Assembly (NCBI GenBank): GCA_017452215.1 | Contig: JAFTMU010000160.1 | Location: 1 to 9,929 of the forward strand | Source of the DNA: Clostridia bacterium | Lineage (GTDB): Bacteria; Bacillota; Clostridia; Oscillospirales; CAG-272 | Direction: 5' to 3' | DNA length: 9,929 nucleotides | Shown: positions 1 through 6,437 of the stretch, one piece after another | How positions within the stretch are numbered: the stretch's first letter is position 1 | How the letters are laid out: every line of letters begins with the position of its first letter | The notes under the pieces: generated by a model | Database searches by the model: none | The model's input: only the letters and a program-made list of their open reading frames with translations | What the model was told of the DNA's origin: nothing | Position numbers and translations under genes: made by a program

Positions 1-22
1 AATGCCTCGGTCTTTCCTTGTC

Positions 23-1303
23 TTATGAAAGCTTCTCTGCCATTTCCAAGAGCCGATCGGTCATCTGATCTCCCGCCTCGGGAACGTGGCGGCTTCCCTC
101 GCAAAGGCTGGTCTCGTACAGATCGTTCTCGGGAGCAAACGCCTCGGGCGTAGGAATGTATCCGCCGAAGGAATTGCTGTTCTCAATGACGAAATTATTT
201 TGGAATTTGGAGCTTTTCTTGATCCGCAAGCCAAAATTGACGTAGATCTCCCCGGGATAGACGTAGATGCAGGTATTACCGATACGCATGACCTGCAACC
301 AAAGGGTATCCTCGGTCTGTTTGTTGGTGGTGTGATAATAGATCAGGTTGCGCAGGCGCATCATTCCCGCATAGGCGGTGAGCCATTTTCTGGTCTTCTG
401 ATCCACGTATTCCGCATCCGATTGACGAAGCTTCAACGTGATCTCCTCCTTGACCACCGAAACACCGCCGCCTACAGGCTTGGATTCTGCCATCACACGG
501 GCAGCCTCTTTTGCCATCTTCTTACCGTAATCACGGTATTGGAAGGGGTAACGCTTATGGGTGGGGTCGGTATCCAGATCGTTGATATCTCCGCAGGTGC
601 CGATCATAAAGAGGCTGACAAAATCCTCACCGTAGATCTTTTTGAGCTCCTTGGAGAGAATGGAGGAATAGTCTGCGGAATATCCGTTGACCTCACGCCC
701 CGTGCAGTCCTGGTGGCAGGCAAAGCTGATCAAGGCGCCGATGGGCTTGCCGTCCCGTTCAAAGGTCATCACGGGCAGTTGGGTGTCTACACCCGCCAGC
801 ATTCCGATCACCTTTTTGCCGCCGGGGCCAAAGGAGACCATCTCTCCCCCTTCGACGATGTAATTGCGGTTGAAAGCAACCCCCTCCACGCTTCCTACGC
901 CGAATTTTGCTTCTGCAGTATCCAGGCGTTGGTAAGCCAAAATCGCCGCATCTGCCGCCAGACGCATGCAAACGTCGGTATAGGCGGCGTCGTAGTTCTG
1001 CCCTACCTCGGGGCGGTGCTCGGTAGGAGCGCCCTTGTGCGTGTGAACCACGTGAATACAAACATCCTTGGGATCGATCCCCGTATATTCCTTGATACGC
1101 TTGGTGATGACCTCGGTGAACAGGGGATTGACCTCGCAGGTGTCAATGGCGATGATCACGGCATAGTTGCCCTCATCCTCCACGACCACTGCCTTGGCAT
1201 ACAAGCGTTCAAACACGTTCATAGCAGGGTTCGCGCGGTAATAGCCCGGCATATTGCACCCCAAAGGCGGGGTGATATCACATTCGTAAAATGCAGCTCT
1301 CAT
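23..1303 (-). CDS. Neutral/alkaline non-lysosomal ceramidase-like hydrolase, N-terminal domain only
   Basis: A 426-residue protein of the neutral/alkaline non-lysosomal ceramidase superfamily. It opens with the typical DITPPLG (residues 9-15) and carries the expected metal-site landmarks: HTH (87-89), FNRN (144-147), FACH with H197, SADY (209-212), PGE with E352, and GGYIPT with Y382. Characterised ceramidases are secreted, about 650-760 residues long, and end in an Ig-like domain. This protein has no signal peptide and no such C-terminal domain, so it is probably cytoplasmic. Where ceramidases, as I recall, have GDVS with the nucleophilic serine, this protein reads GDIN (238-241), so ceramide cleavage is doubtful and another amide or ester substrate is likelier. 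The ATG at 1303 was chosen because AGGAAAGG (1313-1320) lies 9 bases upstream and family homology begins there; the open frame further upstream runs across the promoter. It is transcribed on its own from 1353-1381. Confidence 0.9.
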   Translation of the reverse strand: MRAAFYECDITPPLGCNMPGYYRANPAMNVFERLYAKAVVVEDEGNYAVIIAIDTCEVNPLFTEVITKRIKEYTGIDPKDVCIHVVHTHKGAPTEHRPEVGQNYDAAYTDVCMRLAADAAILAYQRLDTAEAKFGVGSVEGVAFNRNYIVEGGEMVSFGPGGKKVIGMLAGVDTQLPVMTFERDGKPIGALISFACHQDCTGREVNGYSADYSSILSKELKKIYGEDFVSLFMIGTCGDINDLDTDPTHKRYPFQYRDYGKKMAKEAARVMAESKPVGGGVSVVKEEITLKLRQSDAEYVDQKTRKWLTAYAGMMRLRNLIYYHTTNKQTEDTLWLQVMRIGNTCIYVYPGEIYVNFGLRIKKSSKFQNNFVIENSNSFGGYIPTPEAFAPENDLYETSLCEGSRHVPEAGDQMTDRLLEMAEKLS

Positions 1304-1329
1304 ATGATTTTTCCTTTCCTTTTGTACGC

Positions 1330-1415
1330 AAAAAGTGTTTGGATTCATCCCCATTATATAACAAATCGGAAAGAAAATCAATAGATTTTTTCTCTTTTCA
1401 GTATTCAAAAAGTGT
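1330..1415 (-). repeat. Two copies of a 9-base motif (ACACTTTTT on the minus strand) flanking a promoter
   Basis: AAAAAGTGT on the plus strand occurs at 1330-1338 and 1407-1415, one copy downstream of the -10 and one upstream of the -35 of the ceramidase-like gene. The other two copies I found in the window lie at 6139-6147 and 6258-6266, upstream of the secreted esterase gene. All four have the same orientation relative to the gene they precede. A regulator binding site is the natural guess, but it is only inference. Confidence 0.45.
1353..1381 (-). promoter_or_regulatory. SigA-type promoter of the ceramidase-like gene
   Basis: Reading the minus strand, TTGATT (1381-1376) and TATAAT (1358-1353) are separated by exactly 17 bases. 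Transcription should start near 1346, giving a leader of about 43 bases before the ATG at 1303. One copy of the recurrent AAAAAGTGT motif lies upstream of the -35 (1407-1415) and another in the early leader (1330-1338). Confidence 0.8.
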
Positions 1416-1440
1416 ATTTTTTTAGCACTTTGTTGCACAT

Positions 1441-1468
1441 AAAAAACCGCCCCCTTGGAAGGGGGCGG
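1441..1468 (-). terminator. Intrinsic terminator of the esterase-acidic peptide unit
   Basis: CCGCCCCC (1447-1454) pairs with GGGGGCGG (1461-1468) around a six-base loop. On the minus strand the hairpin is followed directly by six T residues (1446-1441). This ends the leftward transcript carrying the secreted esterase and the acidic peptide, before the next promoter at 1353-1381. Confidence 0.88.
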
Positions 1469-1488
1469 AACCGATTCGATTTTGTGGT

Positions 1489-1539
1489 GACAAGCGGATC
1501 AAAGCAATCGTCTCTGTTTTTTTACGAAATCCGCTTGTC
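1489..1539. repeat. Perfect 11-base inverted repeat in the 3' untranslated region
   Basis: GACAAGCGGAT (1489-1499) is repeated in inverted form as ATCCGCTTGTC (1529-1539) with 29 bases between. It lies between the stop of the acidic peptide (1566) and the terminator (1468-1441), so it would fold as a long-loop stem near the 3' end of that mRNA. There is no T-run directly after the stem on the minus strand, so it is not itself a terminator. It could be an mRNA-stabilising structure, a small RNA or a protein-binding site; nothing in the sequence decides between these. Confidence 0.6.
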
Positions 1540-1565
1540 GGGGAAAGTGCTATTTGAAATGAGGA

Positions 1566-1688
1566 TCAACCGTTCAGGACGTCGAAAATATCGTCGCCCC
1601 AGAGGTCGCTATCATCGCCCGAAACGGTGAGAACGTCCTCGTTCTCCAAGTAAAGAAGATCTACGGTAGGTTCAATATAACTTTTCAT
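1566..1688 (-). CDS. Small acidic peptide (40 aa), unknown function
   Basis: A 40-residue open frame that starts MKSYIEPTVDLLYLENEDV and has an acidic C-terminal half containing SGDDSDLWGDDIFD. The ATG at 1688 has AAAGGGG (1698-1704) 9 bases upstream and begins only 19 bases after the stop of the secreted esterase, so the two genes are almost certainly co-transcribed and may be translationally coupled. The frame is open further upstream, but that part overlaps the esterase gene and lacks a better start. The layout (K-x-Y-x-x-P, then a hydrophobic E-x-E-D-V-hydrophobic-T-x-SG core, then a D/G/W-rich tail) resembles many short uncharacterised proteins I associate with gut clostridia. There is no signal peptide, membrane segment or cysteine. 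Its role is unknown; a precursor-peptide-like or accessory role is speculation. Confidence 0.75.
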   Translation of the reverse strand: MKSYIEPTVDLLYLENEDVLTVSGDDSDLWGDDIFDVLNG

Positions 1689-1707
1689 TTTTGCAATCCC
1701 CTTTCTG

Positions 1708-4700
1708 TTATACCTTTGCTGCGTCAAGGATCGCATTGGCAACAGCCTCTGCAATCAGCGCACGTCCGGTGTCGTCACTGGGGTGAACACCGTCCGAAAA
1801 GTGCTCTCCGGCATTCGCTGTTGCACCATGAACGTCGATCAGAATCGCACCCGTTGCTTCCGCAACCGCTTCCAGGGACGGGATGATCAGCTCTTCCAAA
1901 TTGACGTTGCTCATCGAGCCGCCGGCATGATCCCGGTAAATGGTGGCAGGAAGCGCCAAAAACACCTTGGGAGCACTTGCAAGCTCTTGGTAGGATTTAA
2001 CCATTGCCGTCATATCCGCAATAAACTGTGCTCCGTTGTCGGCGGTGATCTTTTCATAATTTTCGGGCTTAGTATCGTTGGTGCCGAGCATGATAACCAC
2101 CATGTCGGCGCTGTAGCGTTTGGAAAGCGCATACTCGGGCTTGGAGACATAGGAGTAAGGAGCGCCCGAGGGATCGAAGCCAAGGTCTACACCTGTCCAA
2201 AGACCTGTAGTACCGCTGACTCCAAGTCCGTACACATCGTAGCTTTCATCGAGGTATCCCTGCAAGTTGTTCTTCCAATAGCCGCCTGCCGTAATACTGT
2301 CACCCACGCAAAGAATGCGGGTCGGCTTGGTTCCGTACAGGGCGTTTACCAGGAGGTTATCCATGCTATTTGCCATCAGCTCCATTCCCGCCTGATTTAA
2401 ATGTGCGGTATCGTCGGGTGCATATGCATACTGCGCACGCCAAGCTGCATCTGCCATGTAGACCCCTGTCAGGTTGGGGTCGCCCGCATCGATCAGGACC
2501 ACACGGTCGTTGCCTGCATAAGTGAAATTATAGATATTTTTCATTGCTTTTGCAAGATAGTCCATGCGATCCACCGTCTCTCCTGCAACGGTCTTGGAGC
2601 CACTGAGGTGCCATGAGGTGTGCATGACAACGGTAGCGTTGGGATACTGTTCGAGCAATGCGGAGACCATCAGATTCAACGCACCGTAGAAGGTGGTACC
2701 ATCCGTGGAATCGAGCGTGCCGAGAGGAGTTCCCCAGTTGTAGTCATTGTATCCGCCCTCAACGAAGATCACGTCAACGTCCTCAGGCTTCTTGCTTGCG
2801 GTATCACCATAGTTATAGTAGCTCGCACTGCCAAAGGCGAATGCAGGATCATTGCGTACCTTATCGCTCATAGAAGGACGCTCCGACTCTGCGTTGTTAG
2901 CAACAAGCCAACCGTTGGAGCCGAGGTTGGTAAGGTTCCAACTATATTGCTTTGCCAAAATCGCCAGCCATTGGTTTTCATGACCGAGGCTATGACCACC
3001 AAAAAGGCTATCGCCGACGGCAAGCACGTTCAAGCCATATAATTTTTCTAATTTAGAGGATCCGTTGGAGATCCCGTCCACATAATTTTGGAGTATCTTT
3101 TTTTGCCATGTAGTCAATTGATCACCGTAATCCTTCAGCAATGTTTGAGAAGTACTTTTGACATCCCGAGAATGCGCATCGGCAAGAATATAAACCGACT
3201 TGCCGCTTAACAAGGTTACCTTGACATATCCTGCTGCCGAGAAGGCACGGCCGTAGTTCTCTACCTTCAGGTTTACGATAGAACCTACAAAATAGGTGTC
3301 GGGATAGTTTTCCTCGTCTTCAAAATCATACCACTGTCCGTCTTTGACGGGAAGATCGATCACAGTCTTACCGGGGGTAAGAGCTGCCAAAGAATCAGCA
3401 ATGGGCACGGTATTGATACCGTCCACCTTTTGAATATAATCGGTGGGGGCAATCAATGTGCCAAGGGTGACCGCCTTCAAGGTTCCCTCCTCTACCATTT
3501 GCTCCAATTGTGCAAGCAGGTCAAGATCGATCTTAGTAGCAAAACGCAAGCCTGCGGGGTGATCCTCGGTGCCGTCGCCGTAGCGAACCGAAACCTTTCC
3601 TACGTTGGAAACGGTGCTATTGAATTCGCCGTTATCGTTAAAGTAAACGGGGGTTGTCTTGTATGTTGCATCATTCGTGGGAACCAGGTATTTCGTTCCG
3701 AGCGTCTTGACGGTTTTGCCGTCAACAGTCACGTTGATGTATTGAAGGGGCTTGCTTGCATCAACGGAGGTGGTGTTTTCGGTATAAACGGAGGAAAGGT
3801 CATTTGCCGCCCAAACATTGACATTGTCAACGTAGAGAAAGCCCTTGAAGCCGGCGGTTGTTTCGAGCAATCTTGCATTCCAAAGCCAGATGACAGAAAT
3901 ATTGGTAAGATTGATATTTCCCGTGGCTACCAAAACGTGATCCACGTACAGACTCCAATCACCGCTGACCAGATCCCATGCGTAGGAAATTTTATACCAC
4001 TGCTCTTGCTTCAATTGCATATTGCCAACAATGGAAACATCACTGTGGTGATCCGTGTCGATGTACAGAGTGGAAGTGCCGAGATTCAGATTATACAGGC
4101 TCTTGAACACACCTGCGTAGATCTGCCAATTCACTTTTCCCACTGCGTCCTTGGAAATGTAGACGTCATTTTCCAAAAGAACCTTTTGGGTGCTTGCATA
4201 GTTGAAAGGATCACGTCCTACGATCAGGTGTCCCCAGTTGTCATGGTTGGCAAGGCTCATGGGAATACGCCAAACGTCGTTAGCGGCTCCCGTGGGATCC
4301 TGCACGAAATAGTGGTAATCGTTTGCCGTGGCTGTTCCGCCATTTTCGGTATAGTAAGTGTCAATCACAGAATTGGGACGGTTTTTATCATATCCAATGT
4401 TTTCGGCATCGGTTATCTTGTGAGCGTCCTTGACAGTGTCGCCGTTAAGATCGGTATCAAACTTCCAGCCCTCCATGGTATTGGAGTAAAGGGGGGCAAT
4501 AGGCGCCTCTGTCAGAGCGCCGCCTGTCGGCTCACGACCCGTAAAGATGTCGATATTGTCTACCCAAAGATAAGATCCCGCATTGCCGTAATCGTCAGGC
4601 ATTGCAAACCAGAAGTAACCAATGACCAAATCATCTCCAACATCATGGGTAATTGCCAACACGTTGTCAACATAGATATTAACAACACCGCTCTTGAAAT

Positions 4701-5970
4701 CGATGCAAAGGCTGACGGTGTGCCACGTCTCCTTGGAAATAGCGTAAGACTGTCCTCCCAGCTTAATCGCTCCGGAAGCAAAATCAAGATCCATGAACGT
4801 GTGCGTACCGCCTGCTGTGCCCGCAGGATTGCGTCCTGCCCAGCTTCTCCAACGGGCGGAGCAGCTGACGATGCCCGTGGGAACGTAAAGATCCATCTCA
4901 ACCACGACCTTGGAATACTGATATGCAGCGTTCGTCATGGCGGGAAGGATGTGTCCCCAGTTGCCATAGTTATCCTCACTCATGGGAACTCTCCATGCAC
5001 CGTTGGTAGCATAGTTGCTGGTGGGGTCGCCCACCACATAGTGGTAATTTTCCGTTCCCTTGCCCTCAATGTAGAGGTTCAAGCCCTCATCGTCGTCGTA
5101 ACGGAAGCCGCTCTCGCTATCTACGATCTTGTAGGCGTCCTTGATACCGTCACCATCAGTGTCGGTATCAAAGGTCTTGCCGTCAAAATTCTGTTGGAAA
5201 ATGGAAACCTTTTTGAGGTGATCGGAGGGAGCAGTGCCCTCGAAAATGTTGATGTTATCCACATAGAGGCTCTTTACTCCTCTGACGTCAACGTAAGCGT
5301 TGTAGAACAGCTCCATTCTAACGTTCTTCATCGCTTTACCGCCGGAAAGCAGAGTCCCAGTGTAAGCCTGATCGCCGTCCACGTACAGAGTCGCCACACC
5401 CGTGGTCATTTCCAAAGCGTAGCTAATGGTGAACCAGGTGTCTTTTTTCAGGGCAACCTCGGTGGCATCGGGCATGACGATCTTTGCGCCGTTCAAGTTC
5501 AGGTCATAGAAGGTGAACCAATAGCGATAATCGCCACTATCATCTGCATAAGCGCCGGTACCGTACATTCTCCAACGGGTCGTTCCGGTAGCGCCGGAGG
5601 GGATGTACACGTCGTTTTCAAAAAATACGGTTCCGTAGTCCACGTAGGTGGGTCTGATGCCCGTGACCTGAGTGCCGGTGGTGGCAGCCGTGGTGATGCT
5701 CCATACGTCATCATCGGCGCCTGTGGGATCCTTGACGATGTAACCCTCGCCAAAGTCTTTGAGGGAATCTTCGTTTGCAACCATTTTGTAGGCATCGTTG
5801 GTGCCGTCACTGTCCAGGTCGGTATTGAATGTCTTGCCCTCAAAATCGTTGGTGTACACGGTGTAAACACTGCCTGCGTCTGCGGCAAACACAGGAACTC
5901 CGATCAGAGGCACGATCATTACGAGTGACAGAACAAACGCAATGAGCCTTTTGGTTTTGTTCATTTTCAT
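1708..5970 (-). CDS. Large secreted modular protein: signal peptide, three LamG-like modules, unknown domain, two SGNH/GDSL hydrolase domains
   Basis: A 1420-residue extracellular enzyme. Residues 1-29 form a signal peptide (K/R-rich start, hydrophobic core, likely cut after VFA). Three related beta-rich modules follow (about 39-255, 258-490, 494-722). Each opens with N-x-(F/M)-(E/D)-G-x-x-F and an Asp-rich loop such as DTDTDGDGIKD, and ends with a (Y/W)VDN strand; they look LamG-like and probably bind carbohydrate and calcium. Residues about 735-975 (GLRFATKID at 807) form a domain I cannot name. Two SGNH hydrolase domains complete the protein. The first has GDS with Ser988, GGYND with Asn1075 and D1187-x-x-H1190. 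The second has GDS with Ser1225, GTND with Asn1298 and D1393-x-x-H1396. Both look active, probably as esterases or deacetylases on glycans; the substrate is unknown. There is no dockerin, LPxTG or C-terminal anchor. The ATG at 5970 is preferred over that at 5964 because AAAGGAG lies 6 bases upstream. Confidence 0.95.
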   Translation of the reverse strand: MKMNKTKRLIAFVLSLVMIVPLIGVPVFAADAGSVYTVYTNDFEGKTFNTDLDSDGTNDAYKMVANEDSLKDFGEGYIVKDPTGADDDVWSITTAATTGTQVTGIRPTYVDYGTVFFENDVYIPSGATGTTRWRMYGTGAYADDSGDYRYWFTFYDLNLNGAKIVMPDATEVALKKDTWFTISYALEMTTGVATLYVDGDQAYTGTLLSGGKAMKNVRMELFYNAYVDVRGVKSLYVDNINIFEGTAPSDHLKKVSIFQQNFDGKTFDTDTDGDGIKDAYKIVDSESGFRYDDDEGLNLYIEGKGTENYHYVVGDPTSNYATNGAWRVPMSEDNYGNWGHILPAMTNAAYQYSKVVVEMDLYVPTGIVSCSARWRSWAGRNPAGTAGGTHTFMDLDFASGAIKLGGQSYAISKETWHTVSLCIDFKSGVVNIYVDNVLAITHDVGDDLVIGYFWFAMPDDYGNAGSYLWVDNIDIFTGREPTGGALTEAPIAPLYSNTMEGWKFDTDLNGDTVKDAHKITDAENIGYDKNRPNSVIDTYYTENGGTATANDYHYFVQDPTGAANDVWRIPMSLANHDNWGHLIVGRDPFNYASTQKVLLENDVYISKDAVGKVNWQIYAGVFKSLYNLNLGTSTLYIDTDHHSDVSIVGNMQLKQEQWYKISYAWDLVSGDWSLYVDHVLVATGNINLTNISVIWLWNARLLETTAGFKGFLYVDNVNVWAANDLSSVYTENTTSVDASKPLQYINVTVDGKTVKTLGTKYLVPTNDATYKTTPVYFNDNGEFNSTVSNVGKVSVRYGDGTEDHPAGLRFATKIDLDLLAQLEQMVEEGTLKAVTLGTLIAPTDYIQKVDGINTVPIADSLAALTPGKTVIDLPVKDGQWYDFEDEENYPDTYFVGSIVNLKVENYGRAFSAAGYVKVTLLSGKSVYILADAHSRDVKSTSQTLLKDYGDQLTTWQKKILQNYVDGISNGSSKLEKLYGLNVLAVGDSLFGGHSLGHENQWLAILAKQYSWNLTNLGSNGWLVANNAESERPSMSDKVRNDPAFAFGSASYYNYGDTASKKPEDVDVIFVEGGYNDYNWGTPLGTLDSTDGTTFYGALNLMVSALLEQYPNATVVMHTSWHLSGSKTVAGETVDRMDYLAKAMKNIYNFTYAGNDRVVLIDAGDPNLTGVYMADAAWRAQYAYAPDDTAHLNQAGMELMANSMDNLLVNALYGTKPTRILCVGDSITAGGYWKNNLQGYLDESYDVYGLGVSGTTGLWTGVDLGFDPSGAPYSYVSKPEYALSKRYSADMVVIMLGTNDTKPENYEKITADNGAQFIADMTAMVKSYQELASAPKVFLALPATIYRDHAGGSMSNVNLEELIIPSLEAVAEATGAILIDVHGATANAGEHFSDGVHPSDDTGRALIAEAVANAILDAAKV

Positions 5971-5976
5971 AACCTT

Positions 5977-5983
5977 CTCCTTT
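5977..5983 (-). promoter_or_regulatory. Ribosome binding site deciding the esterase start
   Basis: AAAGGAG on the minus strand lies 6 bases before the ATG at 5970 and 12 bases before the alternative ATG two codons later (5964). The spacing favours 5970. An open frame continues upstream to about 6069 but lacks a suitable site and would put a charged stretch in front of the signal peptide. Confidence 0.8.
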
Positions 5984-6074
5984 GTTATGTATTTTGGGGG
6001 TTCGGTCCACTTTATCTTACAAGCATTCTCCCGCAGTTTTCCCCGCTTTTCCTTCCCTTTTCCGCACACAGGAG

Positions 6075-6112
6075 GATCTTTTTTTCAAGCCTCACGGCTT
6101 GAAAAAAAGATC
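6075..6112. repeat. 17-base perfect stem-loop in the esterase leader
   Basis: GATCTTTTTTTCAAGCC (6075-6091) pairs perfectly with its inverted copy (6096-6112) around the loop TCAC. The T-run is on the 5' arm and the A-run on the 3' arm on both strands, so this is not a standard terminator by itself. In the leftward transcript it lies about 100 bases before the esterase start codon and would form a stable leader hairpin. Confidence 0.8.
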
Positions 6113-6125
6113 GGGGCGCCCCGAT
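6079..6125 (-). terminator. Terminator-like (attenuator-like) hairpin in the esterase leader
   Basis: The palindrome ATCGGGGCGCCCCGAT (6125-6110 on the minus strand) can fold as a six-base-pair GC-rich stem with loop GCGC. On the minus strand it is followed by C and seven T residues (6085-6079), the form of an intrinsic terminator. It lies between the best leftward promoter (6251-6279) and the esterase start (5970). The same T-run is also the 5' arm of the neighbouring 17-base hairpin, so conditional read-through is possible but unproven. Confidence 0.5.
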
Positions 6126-6138
6126 GTTGGAACGCTTG

Positions 6139-6266
6139 AAAAAGTGTCTGATAAAAAGCATCTAAACAAGATACATTCTGTCCTAATAATACAACAAACA
6201 ATTGGGAAAATCTATGCAGGATTTCGCCTTTTTTTGGCAAAATACCGCATAGTATAAAAAAAGTGT
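6139..6266 (-). repeat. Two further copies of the ACACTTTTT motif upstream of the esterase
   Basis: AAAAAGTGT (plus strand) occurs at 6139-6147 in the leader and at 6258-6266 inside the -35/-10 spacer of the leftward promoter. These match the two copies at the ceramidase-like gene in sequence and in orientation. A protein bound at 6258-6266 would compete with RNA polymerase or realign the promoter elements. Confidence 0.45.
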
Positions 6267-6279
6267 AATATTTGAACAA
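6251..6279 (-). promoter_or_regulatory. Probable promoter of the secreted esterase unit
   Basis: On the minus strand TTGTTC (6279-6274) and TATACT (6256-6251) are separated by 17 bases. The predicted start near 6244 gives a leader of about 270 bases. I found no better promoter between here and the ATG at 5970. The -35 is imperfect, which fits a gene that needs an activator. Confidence 0.6.
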
Positions 6280-6330
6280 TAGAAGAGCAGAAAATAAGAA
6301 CCAAATACTACGATTGTGTGTAGTCTCCTC

Positions 6331-6359
6331 TTGACAAACAGAAGCGTTTAAGGTATAAT
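6331..6359 (+). promoter_or_regulatory. Exact consensus promoter of AraC regulator 1
   Basis: TTGACA (6331-6336), 17 bases, then TATAAT (6354-6359). Transcription should start near 6366, about 70 bases before the ATG at 6438. It lies back to back with the leftward esterase promoter, with about 50 bases between the two -35 elements. Confidence 0.9.
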
Positions 6360-6422
6360 AATGGTAGATTCCTGCCTGATGCGTTGTTTTTTTACGATTG
6401 CCTCGGGCTTACTCCCCTTTTT

Positions 6423-6430
6423 GGAAAGGA
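6423..6430 (+). promoter_or_regulatory. Ribosome binding site deciding the start of AraC regulator 1
   Basis: GGAAAGGA ends 7 bases before the ATG at 6438. The in-frame ATG at 6432 lies only one base after it, too close for initiation, and the TTG at 6384 has no such site. The start at 6438 is therefore preferred. Confidence 0.75.
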
Positions 6431-6437
6431 AATGATC

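Larger units (their letters stand above)
5971..6437. other. Divergent intergenic region between the esterase and AraC regulator 1
   Basis: A 467-base stretch without a convincing gene. From left to right it holds the esterase ribosome binding site (5977-5983), a purine-rich leader (on the minus strand), a 17-base hairpin (6075-6112), a 16-base GC-rich palindrome (6110-6125), two copies of the AAAAAGTGT motif (6139-6147, 6258-6266), the leftward promoter (6251-6279), the rightward promoter (6331-6359) and the ribosome binding site of the regulator (6423-6430). Short open frames here overlap the hairpins and look accidental. Confidence 0.85.

Noticed and set aside
86..1384. A long plus-strand open frame opposite the ceramidase-like gene
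   Set aside because: No family features and no ribosome binding site; it lies fully over a minus-strand gene with clear family motifs and runs into that gene's promoter.
3430..5928. A very long open frame (over 800 codons) on the plus strand opposite the esterase gene
   Set aside because: Its translation is low-complexity (V/I/G/H-rich), has no recognisable domain or ribosome binding site, and mirrors the codon pattern of the real minus-strand gene, which has a signal peptide and catalytic motifs.
6075..6125. Hairpin and palindrome as insertion-sequence ends or an attachment site
   Set aside because: No transposase, integrase or target-site duplication nearby, and the repeats are adjacent to each other and do not flank a segment.
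6016..6161. A possible leader peptide of about 49 codons in the esterase leader (minus strand)
   Set aside because: It reads straight through the palindrome and the 17-base hairpin, has no convincing ribosome binding site, and its sequence is dictated by those repeats.
6304..6324. ACTAC (6307-6311) and GTAGT (6320-6324) as an operator upstream of AraC regulator 1; AATACTAC (6304-6311) also occurs at 8503-8510
   Set aside because: The half-sites are only five bases, the shared 8-mer sits at different places relative to the two promoters, and the second copy has no matching half-site.
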